DNA from: Picocystis sp. L7
Lineage: Eukaryota > Chlorophyta > Picocystophyceae > Picocystales > Picocystaceae
DNA: 64,000 nt
Reading direction: 5' to 3'
NCBI GenBank assembly: GCA_020975725.1
Contig: QXJR01000014.1
Span: 186,001 to 250,000 of the forward strand
Under the pieces are notes generated by a model. It saw only the letters and a list, made by a program, of their open reading frames with translations, had not been told where the DNA came from and did not search any database. This document shows positions 10,614 to 19,241 of this stretch, in pieces. A program made the translations under genes and the position numbers. Positions within the stretch are counted from its first letter, which is position 1. Every line of letters starts with the position of its first letter.

Positions 10614-12404
10614 TCAAACAAGCTCATAGCCATCGTCGTTTTTCGCTTTTGGATTCTTCATGGGATCCTCGCCCCGCTCCCTTGTGATGCGATATGCCTC
10701 CATTTGCTCCTCTGTGGTGTCATCATCATACACCACATTGAACTTTCTCTTTTTCTCCTCTGCACCTTCATCAATCTCCTTTTTCTGCTTCTGCTTCGCT
10801 GCAACCAACGCTTCTTGCAGTTTCTCAGGGTCTAATTCTACAAAGCCACCGGCCTCTCCCCAAGTGTTGGAGGGCTTGTACCCTTCCGTCGACATTTCTG
10901 TTCCAGTACCCTTTCCCCTCTTTTCTGCTTCCAACCGCCGCATTTCTGAAAGCATCGCTTGGTTGGCTTTTGACGCCTTGATGCCTGCTTTTCCCGTGCA
11001 GTATGCATTTTTGGCCGTTTGATGGCAACATGCGTATCCCCATGCGCCGTCTTCCCAGTAGGATCCCCAAACGCTCTTGTGATTTCCAGGGTACACGTCC
11101 TCTTCCCATCTGGATTTTACCACTGGCTGGCTTCCTTTGACCACATGTCCTGAACGATCGTACTCGACGTACGCTTCTGTTTGGCCAAGCCCAGCAATCT
11201 CTGCAGGTTTGGACCCAGCTGCACTGCCATATTTCTCCAGCAACCTACGTTTGTTTTCTTCCTCGAGCTTGGCTTTCCTCTCCCGAAACGCAGCGTGCAG
11301 CATCTCTGCTTGCGACGGGGCCGCTTGCATGTGCACGTCTTGTCCTTTTTCTTGCGCTTCTTGGATGTGTGTGTGCAGGGACCTGAAGTCTGCCACTTCG
11401 CCTGATCCACGCACTAGGTTGTCTCCATGGAAGAACCCCTTTTTCGGATCTTTCTGAGGGTTTGGATCTCCTCTCATTGCTCTTGTTTTTGGATCGTAAT
11501 GGGCGCTGTTTTCATCGAGGTTGATAAGGTACTTGGCGGTGTCTTCTCGTATCCGCAGGTTGCGCACCGACCCCGTGGCGCCTCCGCCTGTTGTTCGTAT
11601 CCTCATTTTCACCTGTCCGAATCCCGCTTCTTCCGTTTCCTTGAGCTTCGTCTCGTCTTCTTCGTCGTCTTCGCTGTCGGAGGAGGACGATGACGAGGAG
11701 GAGGAGCTGCTGGCTTGTTCTCCTGCAGCTTCTCTCTGGGCCTTTCGCCTGAGTTTTTCGAGATGCTTGGCTTTGGCTCTTTCTTGCTTGTACTTCTCCA
11801 CTTGTTCGTACCTTTCCACGACTTGGTCGTATTCTGTTGCGTCGTATCCGTTCCATCGATCTCTCTTTCCTTCGTAATCCAGCACCACGTCTTGGACCAT
11901 TTCGTCGGGTGCGATTTCGGCGTGGGAGAGCTTGGCCCCTTTCCTCCTGGGTCTTTCCACGCATTCTTTGGTCTTGTGGGTCATGGCGCCGCAGTTTTCG
12001 CACGCACCTTTCCTGTACTTGTTGGCTTGGTGTCCTTTCTGTCCTCTTGGAAACCATTCACCTGCTTGTTTGTGCAGTCCTTTCTTCCAGTTGCGTTGGT
12101 GCTTCAAGCTCTGTCCCGTGTCCAGCGTGGCGGATGCGTGCGTTTCGGTCAGCCGACGGTTCCTTTCGCCCGTTCCCTCGTCTTTTTTCGTTGCCTCTTC
12201 GCACGCGATTCCCTTTCGACGCACCGGTCCTTCTGTGCTGAGGTACCACGGTGCATTGGTCATGTACTGTGGGATGTGTGGATTGATTTCTCGGCCATCT
12301 TCGTCCACTGCGGCCGGGATGAGTCCGTCCTTCCTCGCCTGTTCGATCTCCTTCTGCTTCTTGTAATCCTCGCGCGTCTTGAACGTGTGTGTGGAGGAAG
12401 CCAT
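10614..12404 (-). CDS. SLU7: Pre-mRNA splicing factor SLU7
   Basis: Second-step splicing factor that helps choose the 3' splice site; nuclear. The protein has 596 residues. The N-terminus MASSTHTFKTREDYKKQKEI and the following PYxTNAPWYL-type block are diagnostic. A CCHC zinc knuckle, CENCGAMTHKTKEC, spans residues 135-148. After it come the DRWNGYD segment, a Ser run followed by acidic residues (about 230-255), and the VRNLRIREDTAKYL and DPKTRAMRGDP blocks typical of the family. No intron is needed. The start at 12404 begins the conserved N-terminus; the reading frame remains open far upstream only because the pyrimidine-rich repeat there lacks stops. The GAGA-type word is about 90 bases upstream. 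It is divergent from the Nudix gene. Confidence 0.97.
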   Translation of the reverse strand: MASSTHTFKTREDYKKQKEIEQARKDGLIPAAVDEDGREINPHIPQYMTNAPWYLSTEGPVRRKGIACEEATKKDEGTGERNRRLTETHASATLDTGQSLKHQRNWKKGLHKQAGEWFPRGQKGHQANKYRKGACENCGAMTHKTKECVERPRRKGAKLSHAEIAPDEMVQDVVLDYEGKRDRWNGYDATEYDQVVERYEQVEKYKQERAKAKHLEKLRRKAQREAAGEQASSSSSSSSSSSDSEDDEEDETKLKETEEAGFGQVKMRIRTTGGGATGSVRNLRIREDTAKYLINLDENSAHYDPKTRAMRGDPNPQKDPKKGFFHGDNLVRGSGEVADFRSLHTHIQEAQEKGQDVHMQAAPSQAEMLHAAFRERKAKLEEENKRRLLEKYGSAAGSKPAEIAGLGQTEAYVEYDRSGHVVKGSQPVVKSRWEEDVYPGNHKSVWGSYWEDGAWGYACCHQTAKNAYCTGKAGIKASKANQAMLSEMRRLEAEKRGKGTGTEMSTEGYKPSNTWGEAGGFVELDPEKLQEALVAAKQKQKKEIDEGAEEKKRKFNVVYDDDTTEEQMEAYRITRERGEDPMKNPKAKNDDGYELV

Positions 12405-12489
12405 CGCGCACCGCCACGTCGAAACCAAGTCGAAACCAACTTGGAAATGAAGACGAAGCACAACCACCAGCCACGCCACACCCGACCCA

Positions 12490-12508
12490 GGAGAGTTTCT
12501 TCTCTCCC
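12490..12508 (-). promoter_or_regulatory. GAGA-type palindromic promoter word, copy 2
   Basis: In the SLU7 direction it reads GGGGAGAGAAGAAACTCTCC, centred about 90 bases upstream of the SLU7 start. It adjoins the pyrimidine-rich minisatellite. Confidence 0.6.
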
Positions 12509-12855
12509 CTTCCCCTCCCTTTCCTTCCCCTTCTCTCTCCCCTTCCTTCCTTTCGAGCCTTCCCCCTTCCTCTCCACAGCCCCTTTCAAACCTTCCCCTT
12601 TCCTTCCTTTCGAACCTTCCCCCTTCCTCTCCACAGCCCCTTTCAAACCTTCCCCTTCCTTCCTTTCGAACCTCCCTTTCCTTTCTCTCCCCTTCCTTCC
12701 TTTCGAGCCTTCCCTTCTCTCCACATCCCTTTCCTTTCTCTCCACAGCCCCTTTCAAACCTTCCCCTTCCTTTCCTTTCGAACCTTCCCCCTTCCTCTCC
12801 ACATCCCCTTTCAAACCTTCCCTTTCCTTCCTTTCGATCCTCCCTTTCCCCCCTC
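12503..12855. repeat. Pyrimidine-rich minisatellite
   Basis: About 350 bases almost purely C and T on the plus strand, made of imperfect units containing CTTTCGAACCTTCCCC and CTCCACAGCCCCTTTCAAAC, spaced roughly 57 bases apart. It fills the divergent promoter between SLU7 and the Nudix gene. It has no stops on the minus strand and so creates a spurious coding frame rich in RFERG units. Confidence 0.85.
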
Positions 12856-12947
12856 GTCTTGCCGCCTTCGGAGGGGATCGCAGGGACCGAACCAGGGAAA
12901 AAGACCGCGAAGACAGGAAAGACAGCGGTCCACGAGGATCCTAGAAG

Positions 12948-13655
12948 ATGCGCGTCCGTGGGAACCGCGGGACGATGGACGCGCGAAACACGCGTGCACG
13001 TGCGAAACGCGTGCTCCCCGGAAGCGACGGAGGGGAATACGTGACCTCGGACGAGTCCCTGCTGCACACCAGGTACCTGTCGGTGTTCAATCGGACCGTG
13101 CGGCTGCCTTGTGGACCACATGGAACGCACAACAGAGAGTTTCACTTCGACGTGGTGGGACATCCGAAGAACAACTTCCACTTCTGCGTCGTGTTCCCCT
13201 ACCATCGAGCGAAACACGAATCGGAAAAACCTACCGTGACCGTCCTGAGAGAGTATTGCCAAGGACCCAACGCATTCATGTACACCCTGCCCACCGGAGG
13301 GTTCGATCCTGAACAACACCAAACGTTGGAACAATGTGCCAGGAGCGAATTGTCCGAAGAAGCACAGCTCAAAGGTGGAAGCATGGTGTCCCTCATCGAA
13401 GAGGATCATCCAGGGATCGTGGAAGGGAAGTGGAGCCTCAATCGATTCACGCCCTTCCTGGTGATCGATGCTGAAAAAGACGAACAACCCAGGCAAAAGG
13501 ACGAGGAAGAAATCATCGAAGTGCACAAGGTGTGCTTGGAAGACCTGCACAATATCATGATTTCCGGAAAATTGCAACTGCCATCCCTTGCCACTTGCTA
13601 CCTGGCCTTTGAACGGCTCAAGTCCATGGGATACGCATCCATCACTGTCCCCTAG
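12948..13655 (+). CDS. Nudix-type hydrolase
   Basis: A protein of 235 residues carrying a Nudix fold, which normally cleaves nucleoside diphosphates linked to another moiety. The domain runs from about residue 35 to 225. The Nudix box lies around GGFDPEQHQTLEQCARSELSEEAQL (about 107-130): the Glu pair of the metal site is kept (ELSEE), but the Arg usually just before the first Glu is Ser. Divergence from the classical box leaves the substrate unclear; ADP-sugar type enzymes are possible. No transit peptide is obvious, although the N-terminus is Arg-rich. An ATG at 12975 is an alternative start. AATAAA is found at 13720-13725, 65 bases after the stop. Confidence 0.78.
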   Translation: MRVRGNRGTMDARNTRARAKRVLPGSDGGEYVTSDESLLHTRYLSVFNRTVRLPCGPHGTHNREFHFDVVGHPKNNFHFCVVFPYHRAKHESEKPTVTVLREYCQGPNAFMYTLPTGGFDPEQHQTLEQCARSELSEEAQLKGGSMVSLIEEDHPGIVEGKWSLNRFTPFLVIDAEKDEQPRQKDEEEIIEVHKVCLEDLHNIMISGKLQLPSLATCYLAFERLKSMGYASITVP

Positions 13656-14892
13656 CACAGACAACAGATGAGCAGGTCCATGTGCGGCTCTACTGGCGAT
13701 TCAGGAGTTGCGCGACCAACAAATAAAGCATCCGCGATTGGAGCTGCAGGTCTGAAGGGTCAGATTGTGCAGTGCACACATTCCAACGCGTCCCAATCAT
13801 CTCTGAGCGTCGGTTTCGCGTTCCTGTACCTGGGGAGCACAGATCGTTTCACCTGAAGAACGAACTCGTGCCGAACCAGGACCATCCACTTCCTCGATAC
13901 TCATTTGTTGCGTTGGAAGTGAATCAATTCATTTATTCTTCCCCTCTCTTTCATGGGCGGCATGATCCTGAAATGGTTGTCGGTATTTCGCTGCCGAACG
14001 CATACATTCTTCCATCACCTCCAAGGAGGACGGGGCATCCCCTTGGCTTTCGACCGTCGCTTCTTCTCACACCCTATTGTTCTTCATCTGGACTGGCTCG
14101 TTTTCCATCGTTTCTTCAGCGAGGAAGGATACACATTCCACAGCAAGGCGTTGCGGTAGGCAAGGCCAGATGTGGGGCATGCATCCTGCATTCCTTTCGG
14201 CCGGGGAGACGTCGCGAGATCATTTCTGTTGGGACGCAGGCCGTCCAGAATCGCAGGGCGGAAGAACCTTTCCCCTCCCACGGTGCGATTGCCGCATCGA
14301 CCCTGGTTCTTGCGTCCATCGCTGTGGTGCGGATGCTTCTGCTCTCCATCGATCCATGCCCACATTCCCTTTGTTCCAAGACCCCCTGGGTGGATTGGAG
14401 GCACCTCATTCCCATCGGGGTGGTTGTCCTTCGGATCCACCCCGTTTGGTGAATCGACTCCCCAACCAAGAGGATGGCTTGGCTCGTTTGGGAAGGGAAC
14501 CAAGGGAATGGCGGATCCTTGTGCCGCACGGAGTGCGTAGCGTGAAATGCATGGCACACGGCAGCAGTGCCTCAGTTGTATGGATGTGTTCCAATGGAGG
14601 GTCGGAAGGTGAACTGCAGAGAGACGAGCGTGGACGCTCGCTGTTGTGTGGGACGCGCGACCCTGCGAGGGATCGGAAGAGCAGGGTCGCTCGAGACACC
14701 GTTGGAACCCACGCGGTCCGACTCGGAACCCACTGTCTGGTGGCTCGCTCGGCGGTGCGCTTGGAAGGCTATGACGAGGCACCGAATGGGCGCTGCTCCT
14801 GATCCATCCACCTCGCCCAACCCCACGTAGGACCACTCGGTCCACAACCCCCCCCCCCGATGCTACCGGGGCGGAAGATCCCCTCCCCCTCG
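13656..14892. other. Intergenic interval with an unresolved minus-strand candidate
   Basis: A 1.2-kb stretch between two plus-strand genes. Minus-strand frames ending at 14084 and 14116 are open for over 140 codons, and an AATAAA in the minus direction lies near 13930-13940, so a minus-strand gene may exist. No frame shows a recognisable domain and no CTGAC intron signal is present on the minus strand, so I cannot fix a model. Confidence 0.35.
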
Positions 14893-14910
14893 GATGGAGA
14901 AGAAACTCCC
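14893..14910 (+). promoter_or_regulatory. GAGA-type palindromic promoter word, copy 3
   Basis: Reads GATGGAGAAGAAACTCCC on the plus strand, about 60 bases upstream of the LL-DAP aminotransferase start. It lacks two bases of the left arm found in the other copies but keeps GAGAAGAAACTCCC exactly. Confidence 0.55.
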
Positions 14911-14966
14911 TGGGAGGGTCCAAGGGGGGGAGGGGGAGAGGGAGGTGGGAATCCGCCGCCACGTCC

Positions 14967-16439
14967 ATGGCGATGCGCTGCACGTTCGGCGCACCACGCG
15001 CCGTTTCGGTGCGATGCAGCGCTTCCACGCGCGTGGAAAGGAATCCCAACTTCGCCAAGCTGCAGGCGGGCTACCTCTTCCCGGAGGTGCGACGAGGAAC
15101 GCGCTCGGTGGATCGAGAGACCGACGTGGCGAACGACGGAGGAACGGCGAACTGGGACGATCGCGACGCGTGCGAGGAAGACGGCGGCGAACGTGGAAAT
15201 CGGATGGGTCGGACGAGGATGGGAACGAACAGAGGGTCGCCGAAAGATCGGATCTGACGGTCGCGGGAACGACGGCAGGTCGCAAGGAGGCGCAACGTGC
15301 ACGCGGAGAAGCACCCAGGAGAGAAAATCATCAGCTTGGGCATCGGTGACACGACAGAACCCATCCCTGAGCCGATCATGAGGGCGCTCGTGAACAAAGC
15401 GCAAGGGATGGGAACGCTGGAAGGATACTCCGGCTACGGCTCCGAACAAGGACAGGAACCGCTGCGCGAAGGCATCAGTGCCAAGTTCTACGGTGGAATT
15501 GTGAAACCGTCGGAAATCTTCGTGTCGGACGGATCCAAGTGCGACATCTCAAGACTGCAACTGATGTTCGGGCCAGGGAGAACCATTGCTGTGCAGGACC
15601 CTGCGTACCCCGCATACGTTGATACATCGGTGATGGTGGGCGATACAGGAGAGATGGATCCTGCCACCCAACAGTTCAAGGGCATCGTGTACATGCCTTG
15701 CTCAGCGGACAACGATTTCTTTCCTGACCTGGAGAAGCTCCCTGCAACAGATCTCATCTTCTTCTGCTCTCCGAACAATCCCACAGGAGCTGCTGCGACC
15801 CGTGCACAGCTGGAGCAACTGGTGGACTTTGCTCGCAAAAATGGATCGATCATCATTTACGATGCAGCCTATGCCATTTTTATTGAAGATGAAAATTGTC
15901 CCAAGAGTATTTTTGAGATAGAAGGGGCAAAGGAGTGTGCGATCGAGACCTGCTCGTTCTCCAAATATGCTGGGTTCACTGGTATTCGTCTTGGGTGGAC
16001 CACTGTGCCGGAAGCCCTCAACTTTTCAGATGGAAGTCCAGTGCAGAAGGACTGGAACAGATTGATGTCGACCTGCTTCAATGGAGCGTCCTGCATTTCC
16101 CAGGCCGGCGGACTTGCCTGCGTGCAAGAGGAAGGATACCAGGCTATGGTCGATCTGGTGGGCTATTACAAGGAGAATGCAAAGATCCTGAAAAATTGTT
16201 TTGAAGAGCTTGGTTTCTCTGTCTATGGTGGCAAGGACGCTCCTTATGTCTGGGTTGGGTTCCCCGGACAGAAATCCTGGGATGTGTTTGCAGATATCCT
16301 GGAAAAGTGCAGCATCGTAACCACACCGGGTAGCGGGTTTGGCCCTGCTGGTGAAGGCTTCGTGAGAGCTAGCGCGTTTGGCCACCGGGAAGACGTTCTC
16401 GAAGCAGTGGAGCGCCTGAAGAAGAACTTTTCGAGGTGA
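14967..16439 (+). CDS. dapL: LL-diaminopimelate aminotransferase (plastid)
   Basis: PLP enzyme that makes LL-diaminopimelate from tetrahydrodipicolinate and glutamate in plastid lysine synthesis. Exons 14967-15086 and 15279-16439 give 426 residues. The 192-base intron (donor GTGCGA, branch CTGAC, acceptor CAG) is placed by homology: KLQAGYLFPE joins VARRRNVHAEKHPGEKI exactly as in plant enzymes. Family blocks include IISLGIGDTTEPIPE, CDISRLQ, FFCSPNNPTGAA, and SFSKYAGFTGIRLGW with the PLP Lys at residue 269. The first 20-25 residues (MAMRCTFGAPRAVSV..) look like a transit peptide with an early Phe. A promoter word lies 60 bases upstream. It converges on the Cys-rich gene with a 64-base gap. 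Confidence 0.97.
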
Positions 16440-16503
16440 GCTCGAAGTGTGCATGGCGCTCAATGCACTTAATGAATATGAGAAGTAAAATTTTGCCATA
16501 AGT

Positions 16504-17853
16504 TTATTTGTGCGTGCCAACCGAACGCAAAGCGAAGAAATCGGAGACATCATGGTAGACATCCATCCATTGGTGGTATGCCTGACGCAGAAGCTCGACC
16601 TTGCACTCGGCTGCCGTTGTTGGGCTCCCATGCGCGAAATCATTTGTCTCGGAGAGGACTGGGTTCATGATTCCCAGTTCATCTTCACTTCCCTCGCTCG
16701 ACCATCTGGATGTGGCCGGTTTGCTGTCCACTATTTCCTTTACCAGCGCATCGGTAATGGCCAGGATTTCAGGCTTGAGAGACTGAAAACGATGCAGGGT
16801 GCGCTCTAGGATGCCCTGAACATGAGCCTGCCTTTCGGAGAAGAGTCTACATAAAGCTCCTGGGGAACATAGGCTGTCGCTGCGACCAGCTGAAGCTATG
16901 CCATGCATGACAGCAAGGCCAGCATCTTGCTCGGCTTGCGTCACAATCCTTCTCCTCTTCCCTAGCAGCTTCGTCAGGACCACGAGACGGTCCTTCTGTG
17001 ATAGAAATTCTTCCACCAATGTCAGGGTCTCTCCGACGTCCATGTCCTCTTGGTGGCGGCAATTGTGCTCCAGTATAGACTCGTGCAGGTATTTGAGGAC
17101 GTCTACGTCTGTCTTGGTCGTGTCCCAATCGCGTGAGACGTCCGCGATCTCTTCGTTCTTGGTCCCTGTGCTGTCCCTCCACTCGTCGCTGAGTAGAACG
17201 AGCTGCCAGTTGAGTCGACACAGTTCTTGTTCTTGCTCGGAGTGCTGTGGTGTTCCTACAATATCCGACGCGATATCCGGCGGCGTGGCTGGTATCATGA
17301 GGTCGGCTTGATCCTCCGCGTTTGCGTCCAGCACGGTCCTTTCGTCTTCTTTCTTCGCCTGGTTTTGCGTTCCTCTGGGCCGCTTGGTTGGCGAACGGTC
17401 CAGCGAGCAACGCATCGGACCGTTCGTCCACGACATCCTCCTGATCCTCGATCTCAGGAAGGAGTGATACTCTTGCACACCACACGCATCGATTTGGATC
17501 TTCACGACTTCCTCTGGACGCAGCGCACCGTGTGGACGGAGTCCCAGTTGGTTTCGCTTCGCGTCTCCCACCTCGTTGTGCCACCCGCATTTTCCACACC
17601 GGGACGGTTTTCCTGCTTCTTTGTCGCATCCCGCTGCGACGCAACCTCCGCATGCATCGCATTTGTCCAGCAGGACGGCGCAGCTGGGACAGCTCAAACG
17701 CACGGCTCTTCGCCCACGTGCGTCCTTCGTGGTCGATTCGTGCAGCGGCGAGGCCGTGCTGGGCCTGTCCAGCGATCCCGTGCGGTCTTCCACCGTCCCG
17801 TACCTCGGACACTGCCTCGTATCGCACGTGTATGCACCTCCATGCGCCGCCAT
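16504..17853 (-). CDS. Cys-rich (zinc-ribbon-like) protein of unknown function
   Basis: I do not recognise this 449-residue protein. The N-terminal third holds closely spaced cysteines, including CPSC, CDACGGCVAAGC and CGKCGW, that could bind two zinc ions. A basic linker (SPTKRPRGTQNQ) follows, then a mainly helical half with acidic patches and a KLLGKRRRIV segment. No membrane helix is visible. The start MAAHGGAY at 17853 is chosen as the first ATG ahead of the Cys region; an in-frame reading extends to 17907. The stop codon overlaps an AATAAA (16503-16508 in the minus sense). It is divergent from the cyclophilin gene, with a 63-bp repeat array between them. Zinc binding is inferred only from Cys spacing. 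Confidence 0.75.
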   Translation of the reverse strand: MAAHGGAYTCDTRQCPRYGTVEDRTGSLDRPSTASPLHESTTKDARGRRAVRLSCPSCAVLLDKCDACGGCVAAGCDKEAGKPSRCGKCGWHNEVGDAKRNQLGLRPHGALRPEEVVKIQIDACGVQEYHSFLRSRIRRMSWTNGPMRCSLDRSPTKRPRGTQNQAKKEDERTVLDANAEDQADLMIPATPPDIASDIVGTPQHSEQEQELCRLNWQLVLLSDEWRDSTGTKNEEIADVSRDWDTTKTDVDVLKYLHESILEHNCRHQEDMDVGETLTLVEEFLSQKDRLVVLTKLLGKRRRIVTQAEQDAGLAVMHGIASAGRSDSLCSPGALCRLFSERQAHVQGILERTLHRFQSLKPEILAITDALVKEIVDSKPATSRWSSEGSEDELGIMNPVLSETNDFAHGSPTTAAECKVELLRQAYHQWMDVYHDVSDFFALRSVGTHK

Positions 17854-18248
17854 GGCCGTCGAAATTCGCCACGAATGGACGATGCGGTTCGCGAGCGCAG
17901 CATGCAAAGCACGTAAACACGCACCGAGTTAAGTCCCAGGGGAGGGGCCACCGGACCCAGGAAGAACACGGTTGTGATGTGTCAGGCCCCACACGGTTGT
18001 GAAGCCACGGGGTCCCTTTCCCACGGAGGGAGGAGGGTCGGTCCAGGGGAACCACCCATCGTGAGGGGAAGAACCCAGTTGTGACGTGGGGAAAGGAGGT
18101 CCACGGTCGTGAAGGAACCGACGGGGAGGGGAAGAACCCAGTTGTGACGTGGGGAGAGGAGGTCCACGGTTGTGAAGGAACCGACGGGGTGGGGAAGAAC
18201 CCAGTTGTGACGTGGGGATCGCGGTGGTCGCGAACGAAGGTGGTCGAG
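17854..18248. other. Shared divergent promoter region
   Basis: The 395 bases between the Cys-rich gene and the cyclophilin gene hold the 63-bp tandem array and, at 17958-18010, diverged fragments of the same unit (ACACGGTTGTGA). Otherwise nothing is recognised. Confidence 0.6.
18063..18217. repeat. 63-bp tandem repeat, about 2.5 copies
   Basis: The phrase AACCCAGTTGTGACGTGGGG recurs at 18072, 18135 and 18198, an exact 63-base period, with CGTGAAGGAACCGACGGGG in each full unit. Copies differ at only a few positions, so the expansion is recent. Each unit contains a TGACGTGG core, which resembles the plant bZIP-bound TGACG/ACGT element. Confidence 0.9.
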
Positions 18249-19114
18249 ATGGCGTTCGCCGCTCCACCTGCGCGCATGGAGGCGCTTCCCTCTCCCTTTC
18301 GCGTGGGATGGAAGAAGAAGAAGACCTGCAACGTCGAAAAGAAGGCCCGTGGCGCCGTCCTGGGCTCTGCATCGAGCCCGGACGCGTGTGGAAGCGTCCA
18401 CGAGGAAGGCAGCTCCGCCACGTGGAACAGGAGGAACGCTTTGGCTGCACCTGTGGCGGCCACGGCCCTCTCCTTCTCCTCGATTTCGCGTGCAGAAGAC
18501 GATCCATCGATAGGAGGTGATCCGGAAATTACCCAAGAGGTCTTCATGGACGTGAACATCGGCGGACAACCAGCAGGAAGGATCGTCGTCGGCCTGTACG
18601 GGAAACTGGTGCCGATGACGGCGGAGAATTTCGCGACACTCGCATCCGGAAACAAAGCCATCGGATACAAAGGATCCATCTTCCATCGCGTCATACCCGG
18701 GTTCGTCCTGCAGGTGAGCGTGCCTCGTCGTGCGGGCGCAAATGGAGGAAACACGCCGAGAGACCGGCACCGAGAGCTGACCGTCGGGACCTGCAGGGTG
18801 GAGATTTCGAAAAGGGTAACGGAACAGGAGGTTACAGCATTTATGGACGCACGTTCGCAGACGAAAGCTTCGCAGGCAAACACGTGGGAAAGGGCGTTCT
18901 GTCCATGGCCAATGCAGGAAGGAACACCAACGGGAGCCAGTTCTTCATCACCCTGGCACCTACACCGTGGCTGGACGGAAAGCATGTGGTGTTCGGAAAG
19001 GTCCTCAGTGGGTGGGAAACGATCGATGCCATTGCCTCCAATCCAACTGGGCCGCGGGACCGTCCTGTCAAGCCCGTGGTGGTGGAAGATTGCGGCCTCT
19101 TGTCACAGGCGTGA
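18249..19114 (+). CDS. CYP20-2: Thylakoid-lumen cyclophilin, CYP20-2/TLP20-like
   Basis: Peptidyl-prolyl cis-trans isomerase. Exons 18249-18713 and 18797-19114 join in phase 0 to 260 residues; the 83-base intron has donor GTGAGC, branch CTGAC and acceptor CAG, and splits PGFVLQ from [17 protein letters not shown]. The catalytic fold runs from about residue 95 ([16 protein letters not shown]) and contains [23 protein letters not shown] and [10 protein letters not shown]. Ahead of it lie a basic, Ser/Ala-containing leader starting MAF and then a twin-Arg hydrophobic stretch, [16 protein letters not shown], ending near SRAED: a stroma-plus-lumen bipartite signal of Tat type. It has no ER signal peptide ahead of the transit peptide, as expected for a primary plastid. 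Confidence 0.93.
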
Positions 19115-19241
19115 AGCGCTTGCAGAGGCTACACCCCGATGTAGATTCCCTGTCGACCTGCTGGATTGGCGATGGGGACCTGGTCTGCAGCAAGGCGGTT
19201 CCTGGAAGCACGGAAAATGGCTTGTTGGCAGGAAGGTTCCA

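Noticed and set aside
12405-13664. An uninterrupted minus-strand frame extending SLU7 by more than 400 residues
   Set aside because: It runs through the pyrimidine-rich minisatellite and antisense to the Nudix gene; SLU7's conserved N-terminus begins at 12404.
18063-18217. CRISPR-like array
   Set aside because: The copies are contiguous tandem units of 63 bases without unique spacers, in a eukaryotic promoter.
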